A stretch of DNA of 6,431 nucleotides from Methanoculleus sp. (GTDB lineage: Archaea > Halobacteriota > Methanomicrobia > Methanomicrobiales > Methanoculleaceae), in contig JAQVVW010000089.1 in the NCBI GenBank assembly GCA_028698765.1, forward strand, positions 1 to 6,431, given 5' to 3'. The notes beneath the pieces were generated by a model that was not told where the DNA came from, ran no database searches, and worked only from the letters and a program-made list of their open reading frames with translations. Within the stretch, counting starts at the first letter, position 1, and each line of letters opens with the position of its first letter. Both the position numbers and the translations under genes were made by a program. Below, piece by piece: positions 1-5,910 of the stretch.

Positions 1-1
1 C

Positions 2-1360
2 TCCGACGACGTCCAGATCCTGCAGTACACCGTCTCCCAGTATCTCCCCCTGATCGTCGCAAACGGCCTCTACGTCGCCTTCACCCTCGCTATACTCTCC
101 ATCCTGAGCCTGAGGCTCACCCTCGTCGTCGCCGCCTTCATCCCGCTCTACCTCCTCGTCAACGCCGTCTTCATCCGGCGAATCCGGGCCGCCACCCACC
201 GGGAGCGCGAACGGCAGGCCTACGTCTCCCGCGACATCCAGGAGGTGATCTCCGGCATCGACACGGTGAAGACGCACGCCGCGGAGGAGCGGGAGGCGCA
301 CCGGGTCTCCGGGACGCTTGCAGGGATGGTCGATGCCCGGATCAGAACCACGATGCTCTCGGCGTTCTCGGAGTACTTCAGGATCGGCACGATGTCGCTC
401 ATGCTGATCGCTGTCTTCTGGGTCGGCGGAACCGAGGTGCTTGCCGGCGGCATGACCGTCGGGGACTTCGTCGCGTTCGCGGTCTACGTCGTGACGTTCG
501 CCCCCGCCGTCAACACCTTCTTCGCCTTCCCCGTCGTCATGCAGCCCGCGCTCACCTCCGCCGCCCGCCTGCGCGACCTCTTCTCGATGCACGGCGAGCC
601 GGCCGGCGGCGGGGTCGTGCCCCACGCGGTGCAGGGCAGGATCGAGTTCTCCGGCGTCCGGTTCGGGTACACGGAGTTGGAACCGGTTCTTTGCGACGCA
701 ACCTTCATCGCCCATCCCGGCGAGGTGGTCGCCGTCGTCGGGCGGACCGGCGCCGGGAAGACGACGCTCGTGAACCTGATCCTCCGGGCGTTCGCGCCTC
801 AGGAAGGCACGATCGCCCTCGACGGCCGCGATCTCGCGTCGCTCGATCCGAGGTGGCTGCGGCGGCAGGTATCGCTCGTCTCGCAGGATCTCTTCCTCTT
901 CCACACCACCATCGAGGAGAACATCCGCTACGGCAGGCCCGAGGCCGCCTTCGAGGAGGTCGCCGAAGCCGCACGGAAAGCGCAGATCCACGACGAGATC
1001 ATGGGGTTTTCGGAGGGGTACCGGACGATCGTCGGGGAGCGCGGGACGCAGCTCTCCGTCGGCCAGCGGCAGCGGGTCGCCATCGCACGGGCGTTTCTCA
1101 AAGATGCGCCCATCCTCATCCTCGACGAACCCACGTCCGCGCTCGACATGCAGACCGAGGAGCAGATCTGCCGGACGCTCCGGCTTCTCGTCCGGAACCG
1201 GACGACCATCCTCATCACCCACCGTCCGTCACTCCTGACGCTCGCCGACCGCGTCCTCGCGATCGAAGGCGGACGATTGCGGGAAGAGCAGGGAAAAAAC
1301 CTCCCGGTGGGAGACGAGACCGGCCGCATGCACCGCCCCGGCCGATCCGCGACCACGTGA
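2..1360 (+). CDS. ABC exporter half-transporter, permease fused to ATPase (5' partial)
   Basis: The frame is open from base 2, so the gene begins before the window; 452 residues are visible. Residues 1-200 are the second part of an exporter membrane domain, with hydrophobic segments near 15-36, 38-57, 125-145 and 154-176 and the typical coupling-helix motif SGIDTVK (84-90). From about 212 comes a full nucleotide-binding domain: A-loop Tyr223, Walker A GRTGAGKTT (247-255), Q-loop Gln295, signature LSVGQ (351-355, Val in place of the usual first Gly after LS), Walker B ILILDE (371-376), D-loop SALD and switch His407 in ITH. All catalytic residues are present, so it should be an active ATP-driven exporter after dimerisation at the cytoplasmic membrane. 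Substrate cannot be told. A polar tail of about 25 residues follows the ATPase core. The next gene starts 21 bases on without a promoter between, suggesting co-transcription. Confidence 0.95.
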   Translation, partial: SDDVQILQYTVSQYLPLIVANGLYVAFTLAILSILSLRLTLVVAAFIPLYLLVNAVFIRRIRAATHRERERQAYVSRDIQEVISGIDTVKTHAAEEREAHRVSGTLAGMVDARIRTTMLSAFSEYFRIGTMSLMLIAVFWVGGTEVLAGGMTVGDFVAFAVYVVTFAPAVNTFFAFPVVMQPALTSAARLRDLFSMHGEPAGGGVVPHAVQGRIEFSGVRFGYTELEPVLCDATFIAHPGEVVAVVGRTGAGKTTLVNLILRAFAPQEGTIALDGRDLASLDPRWLRRQVSLVSQDLFLFHTTIEENIRYGRPEAAFEEVAEAARKAQIHDEIMGFSEGYRTIVGERGTQLSVGQRQRVAIARAFLKDAPILILDEPTSALDMQTEEQICRTLRLLVRNRTTILITHRPSLLTLADRVLAIEGGRLREEQGKNLPVGDETGRMHRPGRSATT

Positions 1361-1381
1361 TGGGGCCGGGGATTATAGGAT

Positions 1382-2116
1382 ATGGCGACATACCCCTGTG
1401 GCATGGAGCATAAGGCAGGATGCCTGATCTGCGGCCGGGACCTCGTGTATGCCGAGGAGCCCCGCGACCTTCCCTGCGCCGTCTGCGGGGAGATCATGAG
1501 CACTGCGACCGCCTGTGAGGCCGGGCACTTCGTCTGCGACCGGTGCCACGGCCTGGAGGCGCTCGACCTCATCGAGCAGTTCTGCATCGCAACGGAACTT
1601 GAGGATCCGCTTGCCATCGCCTGTATCCTGATGCGGTATCCGGCGGTGAGGATGCACGGGCCGGAGCACCATTTTCTCGTGCCCGCATCCCTCATCGCCG
1701 CCTACTGCAACCACCAGGGGGAGCCGGGGAGAAAAGGGAACCTGCTCAGGCAGGCCCGCACCAGGGCCGGCGTGGTTCCGGGAGGGGCCTGCGGAACCCA
1801 CGGCACCTGCGGGGCGGCGGTCGGCACCGGCATCTTCGTGAGCCTGATCACCGGGTCGACACCCTTAAAAAAGCAGGAATGGTCGCTTGCAAACCAGATG
1901 ACCGCAGAGAGCCTGATGACGATAGCCCGGCACGGCGGCCCCCGGTGCTGCAAACGCGATTCCTGGCTTGCGATCCGCACTGCAATCACGTTCCTTGCCG
2001 AACGGTTCGGGGTAGAACTCCCGTTAGGGGAAGCGGTACGATGCGCGTTCAGTGATATCAATCGCGAATGCCTGCAGGAGGAGTGCCCCTTCCACGCCGG
2101 CTACCCGACCGGATGA
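1382..2116 (+). CDS. DUF5714 domain protein, cysteine-rich, function unknown
   Basis: A soluble 244-residue protein with 18 cysteines and no signal or membrane segment. CxxC pairs at 14/17, 32/35 and 52/55 with Cys45, His49 and His56 make an N-terminal zinc-ribbon-like or metal-binding part. The rest carries the conserved blocks I recall for DUF5714: MHGPEHH (91-97), GGACGTHGTCGAAVGTGIF (135-153), GGPRCCKRD (185-193) and the terminal CPFH (235-238). The family is common in methanogens and some anaerobic bacteria; its activity is not known to me. The central CGAAxGxG block plus a later CC recalls the C-GCAxxG-C-C redox/metal family, an inference only. Start: ATG 1382 has no well-spaced Shine-Dalgarno site; ATG 1403 (MEHKAGCL) is a plausible alternative. 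No TATA box lies upstream, so it probably shares the ABC exporter transcript. Its last 16 bases overlap the convergent gene at 2101. Confidence 0.88.
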   Translation: MATYPCGMEHKAGCLICGRDLVYAEEPRDLPCAVCGEIMSTATACEAGHFVCDRCHGLEALDLIEQFCIATELEDPLAIACILMRYPAVRMHGPEHHFLVPASLIAAYCNHQGEPGRKGNLLRQARTRAGVVPGGACGTHGTCGAAVGTGIFVSLITGSTPLKKQEWSLANQMTAESLMTIARHGGPRCCKRDSWLAIRTAITFLAERFGVELPLGEAVRCAFSDINRECLQEECPFHAGYPTG

Positions 2117-2292
2117 CCCGCGGCCCGGAGAACGGTCACGATGATAAGGTAGCCGAGAACGGTTCCGCCAAGCGTCGCGGCGACTGCGATCAGGCCGCCA
2201 CCCCAGTACATGCGGCTCCACCACCCCACCGCGCTGCCGATGAGGAAAGAGGCGAAGAGAATGAGGATCTCCTGCCGGTCCACCGTTGCCAT
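2101..2292 (-). CDS. Small two-helix membrane protein, hypothetical
   Basis: A 63-residue protein starting MATVDRQEIL. Two hydrophobic segments (about 8-26 and 32-57) are separated by a short WWSRMYWGGG turn rich in aromatics and glycine; the short tail ends RAAGHPVG. It looks like a small integral membrane protein of unknown function. The open frame extends to base 2433, but that extension is Arg/Gly-rich, runs into the divergent gene starting at 2385 and looks non-coding, so the ATG at 2292 is preferred. No clear Shine-Dalgarno site precedes it. A weak TATA-like stretch (ACGATATGG, read on the minus strand, about 2320-2328) lies some 30 bases upstream, which would fit a leaderless message. 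Its 3' end overlaps the convergent DUF5714 gene by 16 bases. The membrane profile and start position argue for a real gene, but no family was recognised. Confidence 0.68.
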   Translation of the reverse strand: MATVDRQEILILFASFLIGSAVGWWSRMYWGGGLIAVAATLGGTVLGYLIIVTVLRAAGHPVG

Positions 2293-2351
2293 GATAGAGA
2301 GAGATATCGGCGCTCTTCGGCCATATCGTTTGCCCAACCCCGAACAGCAGA

Positions 2352-2358
2352 GATATAA
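2352..2358 (+). promoter_or_regulatory. TATA box for the YdjM-like gene
   Basis: The sequence GATATAA lies about 27-30 bases before the ATG at 2385, the usual archaeal TATA-to-start distance. With no Shine-Dalgarno site between, this implies a leaderless or nearly leaderless transcript. The 92-base gap also holds the start region of the divergent small membrane gene. Confidence 0.6.
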
Positions 2359-2384
2359 CCGATCGGCATCATTGGTATAGAAAA

Positions 2385-3065
2385 ATGTTCGTCGCCTGCC
2401 ACCTCTTCCTCGGCCTGATTCTGGGCCTCGCACTCGCCGGACGCCTGGACGACCGGCGGCTCATCGGCTTCGCTGCTCTCGGGGCCGTCCTCCCCGACCT
2501 GCTCGACAAACCGGTCGGTCACCTTCTTCTTGCAGGGTCGCTCAATTCCGGGCGGCTCTTCGGGCACGGGCTGCTCTTTCTCGCGCTCCTCGCAGTTGCG
2601 GGCATCGCCCTGTACCGGAGACGGGAATCCTTTGCGCTCCTCGCCGTCGCGGCGGGTGCCCTCTCCCACCAGGTTCTCGACGCGATGTGGGCGATGCCCG
2701 TCACCTGGTACTTCCCGCTCCTCGGCCCGTACCAGCCTTACGTGTTCACCGACTACTTCGGCGGCGCCATCCTTGCCGAGATCTCTTCGCTCTCCGAATG
2801 GATATTCCTCGTAGCAGCGACCGGGATCGCTCTCGCCGCCTGCCGGGGCTCCGGCAGCTCCAGGCTCGCCACGGCACTCGTCCGCGCCTCCGTCCCGCTC
2901 CTTGGGATCCTCGCCCTCGTCTCACTCCTCGCCTGGGCAGCCGGCAGCCCGGAGAGCATCCTGATGGCCGGGGCAGGCCCGGAGGATTACCTGCTGCTCG
3001 CAGCGGTGGCGGCAGTCGGGGTCGTCGGGGCGATACGGCACCGGGAGTGCCTGTACACCGGGTAG
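2385..3065 (+). CDS. YdjM/DUF457-type membrane protein, putative metal-dependent hydrolase
   Basis: A 226-residue polytopic membrane protein with hydrophobic segments near 4-20, 24-40, 61-78, 83-100, 136-153, 168-187 and 202-217. It carries the hallmark polar residues of the family often annotated as membrane-bound metal-dependent hydrolase (PF04307 type): His6 in the first helix, GAVLPDLLDK (33-42), His46, His61 in GHG, HQVLD (95-99) and WYFPLLG (108-114). These His/Asp residues are thought to form a metal site within the membrane; the substrate is unknown for the family. Start at ATG 2385 is supported by a TATA box about 27 bases upstream and by the position of His6 close to the N-terminus. 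It converges on the archaellin pair, with only 5 bases between the two stop codons. Confidence 0.85.
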   Translation: MFVACHLFLGLILGLALAGRLDDRRLIGFAALGAVLPDLLDKPVGHLLLAGSLNSGRLFGHGLLFLALLAVAGIALYRRRESFALLAVAAGALSHQVLDAMWAMPVTWYFPLLGPYQPYVFTDYFGGAILAEISSLSEWIFLVAATGIALAACRGSGSSRLATALVRASVPLLGILALVSLLAWAAGSPESILMAGAGPEDYLLLAAVAAVGVVGAIRHRECLYTG

Positions 3066-3070
3066 AACCG

Positions 3071-3652
3071 TCAGTCTAGCCGGGTGATCGGGGTGATGCT
3101 GCCCGGCACCGTCCTCTCCACCCGGAGAGCCGACCTCCCGGCCGGTTTGATCTCGACGGCAAACGTCCGGTACGCTATGCAATCCGCTCTGCCGTCCGGC
3201 GAGATGTTCAGTATATACTGCTCTCCGGTCTCGAGAAGGTGATCGGAATCGGCGTTCAACCGCTCCTGGACGCTCCAGTTCCCTATTTCGGGGGCGACGT
3301 CGATGAGAGGTTCGTTCCGGTTAATCGTCTCCTTATGCGCGGAACCGACCAGACGGACGGATACCGTGGTGATATCGATCGGGTCGCTGCCGGCGGTGAG
3401 ACTGACCGGGATGATGATCGAGGTTATCATTCCGGGAGAGTTGCTGACGCCATATACGCCGCCGGTCACGGTGAGGCTCGACCCCGCCTCCCGGACCCCC
3501 TGATGAACGGTGGACTGGCTTACCTCCGAGAAGAAGATACCCGCCCCCAGGACGACGTACGCAAAGACGGCTGCAACGACGACAAACGCGATGAGCACGA
3601 TCGCAGCCTCGAGCCCGGTGAACCCGGCATCAGAAGAGTTCGACGTAGACAT
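3071..3652 (-). CDS. flaB: Archaellin (FlaB/ArlB family), second of a tandem pair
   Basis: A 193-residue archaellum filament subunit. A short class III signal peptide ends DAG (Gly10), predicted to be cut by the prepilin/prearchaellin peptidase; the mature end FTGLEAAIVL has the conserved Glu at +5 and continues as the long hydrophobic assembly helix (11-37). The remainder is a beta-rich outer domain ending VERTVPGSIT, typical of archaellins. Two N-glycosylation sequons occur in the outer part: NWS (125-127) and NIS (149-151). ATG 3652 is taken as start; an in-frame TTG at 3661 would add three residues. No clear Shine-Dalgarno site is present, and the start lies inside the end of the upstream archaellin, so translation is probably coupled. 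Archaellins and archaeal type IV pilins share this N-terminal layout; the FTGLEAAIV end and C-terminal motif favour archaellin. Confidence 0.88.
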   Translation of the reverse strand: MSTSNSSDAGFTGLEAAIVLIAFVVVAAVFAYVVLGAGIFFSEVSQSTVHQGVREAGSSLTVTGGVYGVSNSPGMITSIIIPVSLTAGSDPIDITTVSVRLVGSAHKETINRNEPLIDVAPEIGNWSVQERLNADSDHLLETGEQYILNISPDGRADCIAYRTFAVEIKPAGRSALRVERTVPGSITPITRLD

Positions 3653-4190
3653 TCTTCCCAATACCCGCGGGAACAGTTCTGGTCAGCGCAACGGTCTCTC
3701 CCCCTCCGGCGATCACCTGGAGGGTGAACGCATCTCCCCGCCCGATCTCCACGCTTCCCACCATCAGCTTCACCGTGACGACCTCCCCCGCCTCAAGGAG
3801 GGCTCCGCCGTCCTGTGGATACCGCCAGGTGACGGTTACATGGGAGTCACCGGGAGGATACGTGACGAGGGTCTCTTTCGTCGCGATGGTGTAGGTCATG
3901 CTCCCCATATCGATGACGGCGAGATCGGTCGCGGTCTCGAGATCGAACTCCATGAACTCGACGAGACCCTGATCGTTATCCAGCTTGGCGATGACCGATT
4001 GTCCCGGACGGAGGGCGGATCCGGCTTCGCCGAGAGCGGCATGCATCGTCTCCTGGCTCTTCTGCGATGTGGTCATGCCCACCCCGAGAACGACGTACGC
4101 GAAGACCGCAGCGACGACGATAAAGGCGATGAAGACGATCGCCGCTTCAAGTCCGGTGAACGCCCGATCGTCCCAGTCTTCCCAGGGCAT
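3630..4190 (-). CDS. flaB: Archaellin (FlaB/ArlB family), first of a tandem pair
   Basis: A 186-residue paralogue of the neighbouring archaellin. The leader ends DDRA (Ala10), then the mature FTGLEAAIVFIAFIVVAAVF helix, nearly identical to its partner. The outer domain (about 45-186) differs strongly in sequence but ends in the same family motif, ALTRTVPAGIG. Arg at -2 and Ala at -1 of the cleavage site differ from Ala/Gly in the partner. There is no N-x-S/T sequon, unlike the partner with two. The gene leads the minus-strand unit: a TATA-like element lies about 29 bases upstream and no Shine-Dalgarno site is seen, suggesting a leaderless message. It overlaps the downstream archaellin by 23 bases in another frame. 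No archaellum motor, peptidase or accessory gene is in the window, so assembly must depend on genes elsewhere. Confidence 0.88.
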   Translation of the reverse strand: MPWEDWDDRAFTGLEAAIVFIAFIVVAAVFAYVVLGVGMTTSQKSQETMHAALGEAGSALRPGQSVIAKLDNDQGLVEFMEFDLETATDLAVIDMGSMTYTIATKETLVTYPPGDSHVTVTWRYPQDGGALLEAGEVVTVKLMVGSVEIGRGDAFTLQVIAGGGETVALTRTVPAGIGKNVYVELF

Positions 4191-4213
4191 ATGAATGCGG
4201 GTTGGTCACGCTT

Positions 4214-4223
4214 CGATTAAAAG
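4214..4223 (-). promoter_or_regulatory. TATA box for the archaellin pair
   Basis: Read on the minus strand, CTTTTAATCG is an AT-rich TATA-like element centred about 29 bases before the ATG at 4190. This is the archaeal spacing for a message starting at or next to the start codon. It is the only evident promoter for both archaellins. Confidence 0.5.
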
Positions 4224-4298
4224 ATGCTGATTCTTCTCACAGACCGGCCTTCATGGGTTCTGGGGGCCCGTATCCCACAAACATGCTCTCGCCGGAGA

Positions 4299-4307
4299 AT
4301 TTATCTA
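4299..4307 (+). promoter_or_regulatory. TATA box for the DUF1616 gene
   Basis: ATTTATCTA is centred about 32 bases before the ATG at 4335, predicting transcription from near 4330. It supports starting the protein at 4335 rather than at the upstream in-frame ATG 4224. A weak GGGGTA (4324-4329) precedes the start but may fall outside the transcript. Confidence 0.55.
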
Positions 4308-4334
4308 CATCATGGTTGTTTATGGGGTAGCAGC

Positions 4335-5306
4335 ATGACATCCGAGACCATCGCAGGAGTTCTCATCGGGTCGCTGGATCCCCGAACCCTCCCGCTGGAC
4401 TTAAAGGGCGCCTATCTCTGGGCATTTCTCGCCCTTGCGGGCATCTACGCCCCAATCATCAGCGAGAGTCTCTTTCGCGTGGTCTTCGTCCTGCCGTTCA
4501 TCCTCTTCATCCCCGGTTACCTCCTGACCGCGGCGCTCTTCCCGGCAAGAGACGACCTCGACGGAATAGAACGTGTTGCCCTCTCGGCAGGGCTTTCCAT
4601 AGCAATCGTGCCGCTCCTCGGCTTCGCGCTCAACTACACGTCCTGGGGCATCCGGCTCGACTCCATCGCCGTCACCCTCCTGGCATTCGGTCTCGCCGCC
4701 GGCCTCACTGCCCAGTTCCGACGCCGCGAACTCCCGGAAGAGAGCCGTTTTGCGATTCCTTTCGCCGCCTACCAGGCTTCGATACGGGAGGAGTTCTCCG
4801 GCGGTTCCGCATCCCGGTTCGACCGCGTCCTGAGTGTCGTCCTCATCGCCGCCGTCCTCGTGGCCGCGGCAGCGACGGTCTTCATCATCACAGTCCCGAA
4901 AGAGGGTGAGAAGTTCACCGAGTTCTACATCCTCGGGCCGCGAGGAAAGGCGGCCGACTACCCGACCGAGTTCATGTCCGGGACGCCGCAGACGGTGATC
5001 ATCGGGATCGGGAACCACGAATACCGGGATATCACTTACACAGTGGAGACGTTTGCCGTGGAGAGCAGGTTCAATAACGCAACAAACCAGTCGACGATCG
5101 TCTCGGCGACGCCCCTCGACCGGTTCTCCGTCACCGTGCCGCACAACCGGACCGTCGAGCAGCCGTACTCCTTCCGGATCATGGACCCGGATACGAACCG
5201 GATCGAGTTCCTCCTCTTCGACGAGACACCGCCCGACAACATCCCCAAAAACAATCTCACCGACGCCGGTTACCGCAACCTGCACCTCTGGCTGCGGGTG
5301 CACTGA
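4335..5306 (+). CDS. DUF1616 domain membrane protein with outer-surface C-terminal domain
   Basis: A 323-residue protein matching the DUF1616 pattern. Four hydrophobic segments (about 24-42, 48-68, 81-100, 109-127) form the N-terminal half and contain the block FILFIPGYLLTAALFP (55-70), GIERVALSAGLSIAIVPLLG and NYTSWGIRL. After a polar loop, a fifth helix (165-187) leads to an outer domain (190-323) beginning TEFYILGP and containing the family-like GIGNHEYRDITYTVE. That domain has sequons at N248, N251, N271 and N307, fitting an externally exposed, probably glycosylated part. The function of DUF1616 is unknown; a role in envelope or surface glycan biology is inference. The frame is open back to ATG 4224, but those 37 residues are Arg/His/Cys-rich and lie upstream of the TATA box, so ATG 4335 is chosen. 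It is divergent from the archaellins and followed by a secreted-protein gene. Confidence 0.88.
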   Translation: MTSETIAGVLIGSLDPRTLPLDLKGAYLWAFLALAGIYAPIISESLFRVVFVLPFILFIPGYLLTAALFPARDDLDGIERVALSAGLSIAIVPLLGFALNYTSWGIRLDSIAVTLLAFGLAAGLTAQFRRRELPEESRFAIPFAAYQASIREEFSGGSASRFDRVLSVVLIAAVLVAAAATVFIITVPKEGEKFTEFYILGPRGKAADYPTEFMSGTPQTVIIGIGNHEYRDITYTVETFAVESRFNNATNQSTIVSATPLDRFSVTVPHNRTVEQPYSFRIMDPDTNRIEFLLFDETPPDNIPKNNLTDAGYRNLHLWLRVH

Positions 5307-5323
5307 GGGGGTTGGAGCCGGCT

Positions 5324-5336
5324 GCAGGATACCTGC
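5324..5336 (+). terminator. Possible short hairpin after the DUF1616 gene
   Basis: GCAGG-ATA-CCTGC forms a 5-bp stem with a 3-base loop, 18 bases after the stop. No T-run follows directly (the next bases are CAAAAATTTA, which is the next gene's TATA region), so this is a weak terminator candidate. Confidence 0.25.
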
Positions 5337-5337
5337 C

Positions 5338-5347
5338 AAAAATTTAT
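5338..5347 (+). promoter_or_regulatory. TATA box for the secreted-protein gene
   Basis: AAAAATTTAT lies about 37-46 bases before the ATG at 5384. Transcription about 26 bases downstream would give a leader of some 13 bases, just enough to include the Shine-Dalgarno site at 5373-5377. This gene therefore looks leadered, unlike its neighbours. Confidence 0.5.
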
Positions 5348-5372
5348 CCGTTCAAGCGGCATAAGATTCCTT

Positions 5373-5377
5373 GAGGA
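5373..5377 (+). promoter_or_regulatory. Shine-Dalgarno site GAGGA
   Basis: GAGGA is placed 6 bases before the ATG at 5384 and fixes that start. It is the clearest ribosome binding site in the window; most other genes here lack one. Confidence 0.65.
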
Positions 5378-5383
5378 ACAAGG

Positions 5384-5878
5384 ATGAAACGCGAAATTCT
5401 GGTCGCCTCCCTTCTGCTCATGGCGGTTATCGTAGCCCCGGCAGGGGCTTTCAGCGCAGACCACCTTCAGATAACCGTGAACGAGGACGGGAGCGCGGAG
5501 ATCACCTTCAACTACACCCTCTCGTGGATTGAGCGGGTTGCCGTCTTCTTCAAGATCGCCGATCCGGCGCAGGAACTGAAGTCCGCACTTGAACGATCGC
5601 TGGGGGTTCCCGTAACAGTGATCTCGGCCGAGAGCGACGTCGCCGCGTTCTCTGTCACGAGGTTTACAACGATCAGCGATGCCGCCGGCGGGAAGACCTA
5701 CTCGACACCGGGCCTCGACTTCACTGAAGCACAGGCGGTCCTTGATGAGTACTGGTTTGCGTCGCTGGTCCAGGCCGACTTCTCCCCCGCTCAGACAGTG
5801 GTCATGTTCCCGGACGGCCACGAGGAGACCTTCTCCGACCAGAGCGCACTTCCGCCACTCTCCCACATGGTTCCGTGA
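5384..5878 (+). CDS. Secreted protein of unknown function
   Basis: A 164-residue protein with a Sec-type signal peptide: Lys2/Arg3, a hydrophobic core LVASLLLMAVIVA and a likely cut after AGA (about residue 22). The mature part begins with a beta-strand-like segment LQITVNEDGSAEITFNYTL, with one sequon NYT (43-45), then an amphipathic stretch around 58-73 (ADPAQELKSALERSLG). It ends with a conserved-looking DFSPAQTVVMFPDG (132-145) and a Pro-rich tail. There is no C-terminal membrane anchor, so it should be released or held at the surface by another protein. I recognise no named family. It has its own TATA box, Shine-Dalgarno site and terminator, so it is its own transcription unit; it lies 77 bases behind the DUF1616 gene, whose outer domain is also exposed, which hints at but does not show a shared role. 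Confidence 0.82.
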   Translation: MKREILVASLLLMAVIVAPAGAFSADHLQITVNEDGSAEITFNYTLSWIERVAVFFKIADPAQELKSALERSLGVPVTVISAESDVAAFSVTRFTTISDAAGGKTYSTPGLDFTEAQAVLDEYWFASLVQADFSPAQTVVMFPDGHEETFSDQSALPPLSHMVP

Positions 5879-5910
5879 ACCGGTATAAACCGGTCTACCT
5901 ACTCTTTTTT
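5879..5910 (+). terminator. Hairpin plus T-run terminator
   Basis: Directly after the stop codon, ACCGGT-ATAA-ACCGGT (5879-5894) can form a 6-bp stem with a 4-base loop, followed by CTACCTACTC and T6 (5905-5910). The pyrimidine/T tract is the usual archaeal termination signal. The loop contains GTATAAA, which could look like a TATA box, but no start lies at the right distance. Confidence 0.65.

Noticed and set aside
691..1413. 240-codon plus-strand open frame inside the ABC exporter
   Set aside because: It is Arg/Pro/His-rich, has no family motif and lies entirely over the ATPase domain, whose Walker and signature motifs are in the other frame. GC-rich shadow.
928..1695. 255-codon minus-strand open frame across the ABC/DUF5714 junction
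   Set aside because: It opposes two well-supported genes and is Ser/Arg-rich without recognisable motifs. Antisense shadow.
2293..2433. N-terminal extension of the small membrane protein to base 2433
   Set aside because: The added 47 residues are Arg/Gly-rich and overlap the divergent YdjM-like gene and its promoter.
4224..4334. N-terminal extension of the DUF1616 protein from ATG 4224
   Set aside because: The 37 residues are Arg/His/Cys-rich, overlap the archaellin promoter and lie upstream of the TATA box at 4299-4307.
4312..4338. Eight-codon upstream frame (MVVYGVAA) ending in ATGA with the DUF1616 start
   Set aside because: The TATA position predicts transcription from about 4330, so this frame would not be in the message.
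4401..5339. 312-codon minus-strand open frame opposite the DUF1616 gene
   Set aside because: Its translation is dominated by Asp, Glu, Gly and Arg, the usual antisense of a hydrophobic GC-rich gene.
5885..5891. TATA-like ATAAACC within the terminator loop as a promoter
   Set aside because: No start codon or coding frame of quality follows at 25-40 bases; the surrounding inverted repeat and T-run explain it as a terminator.
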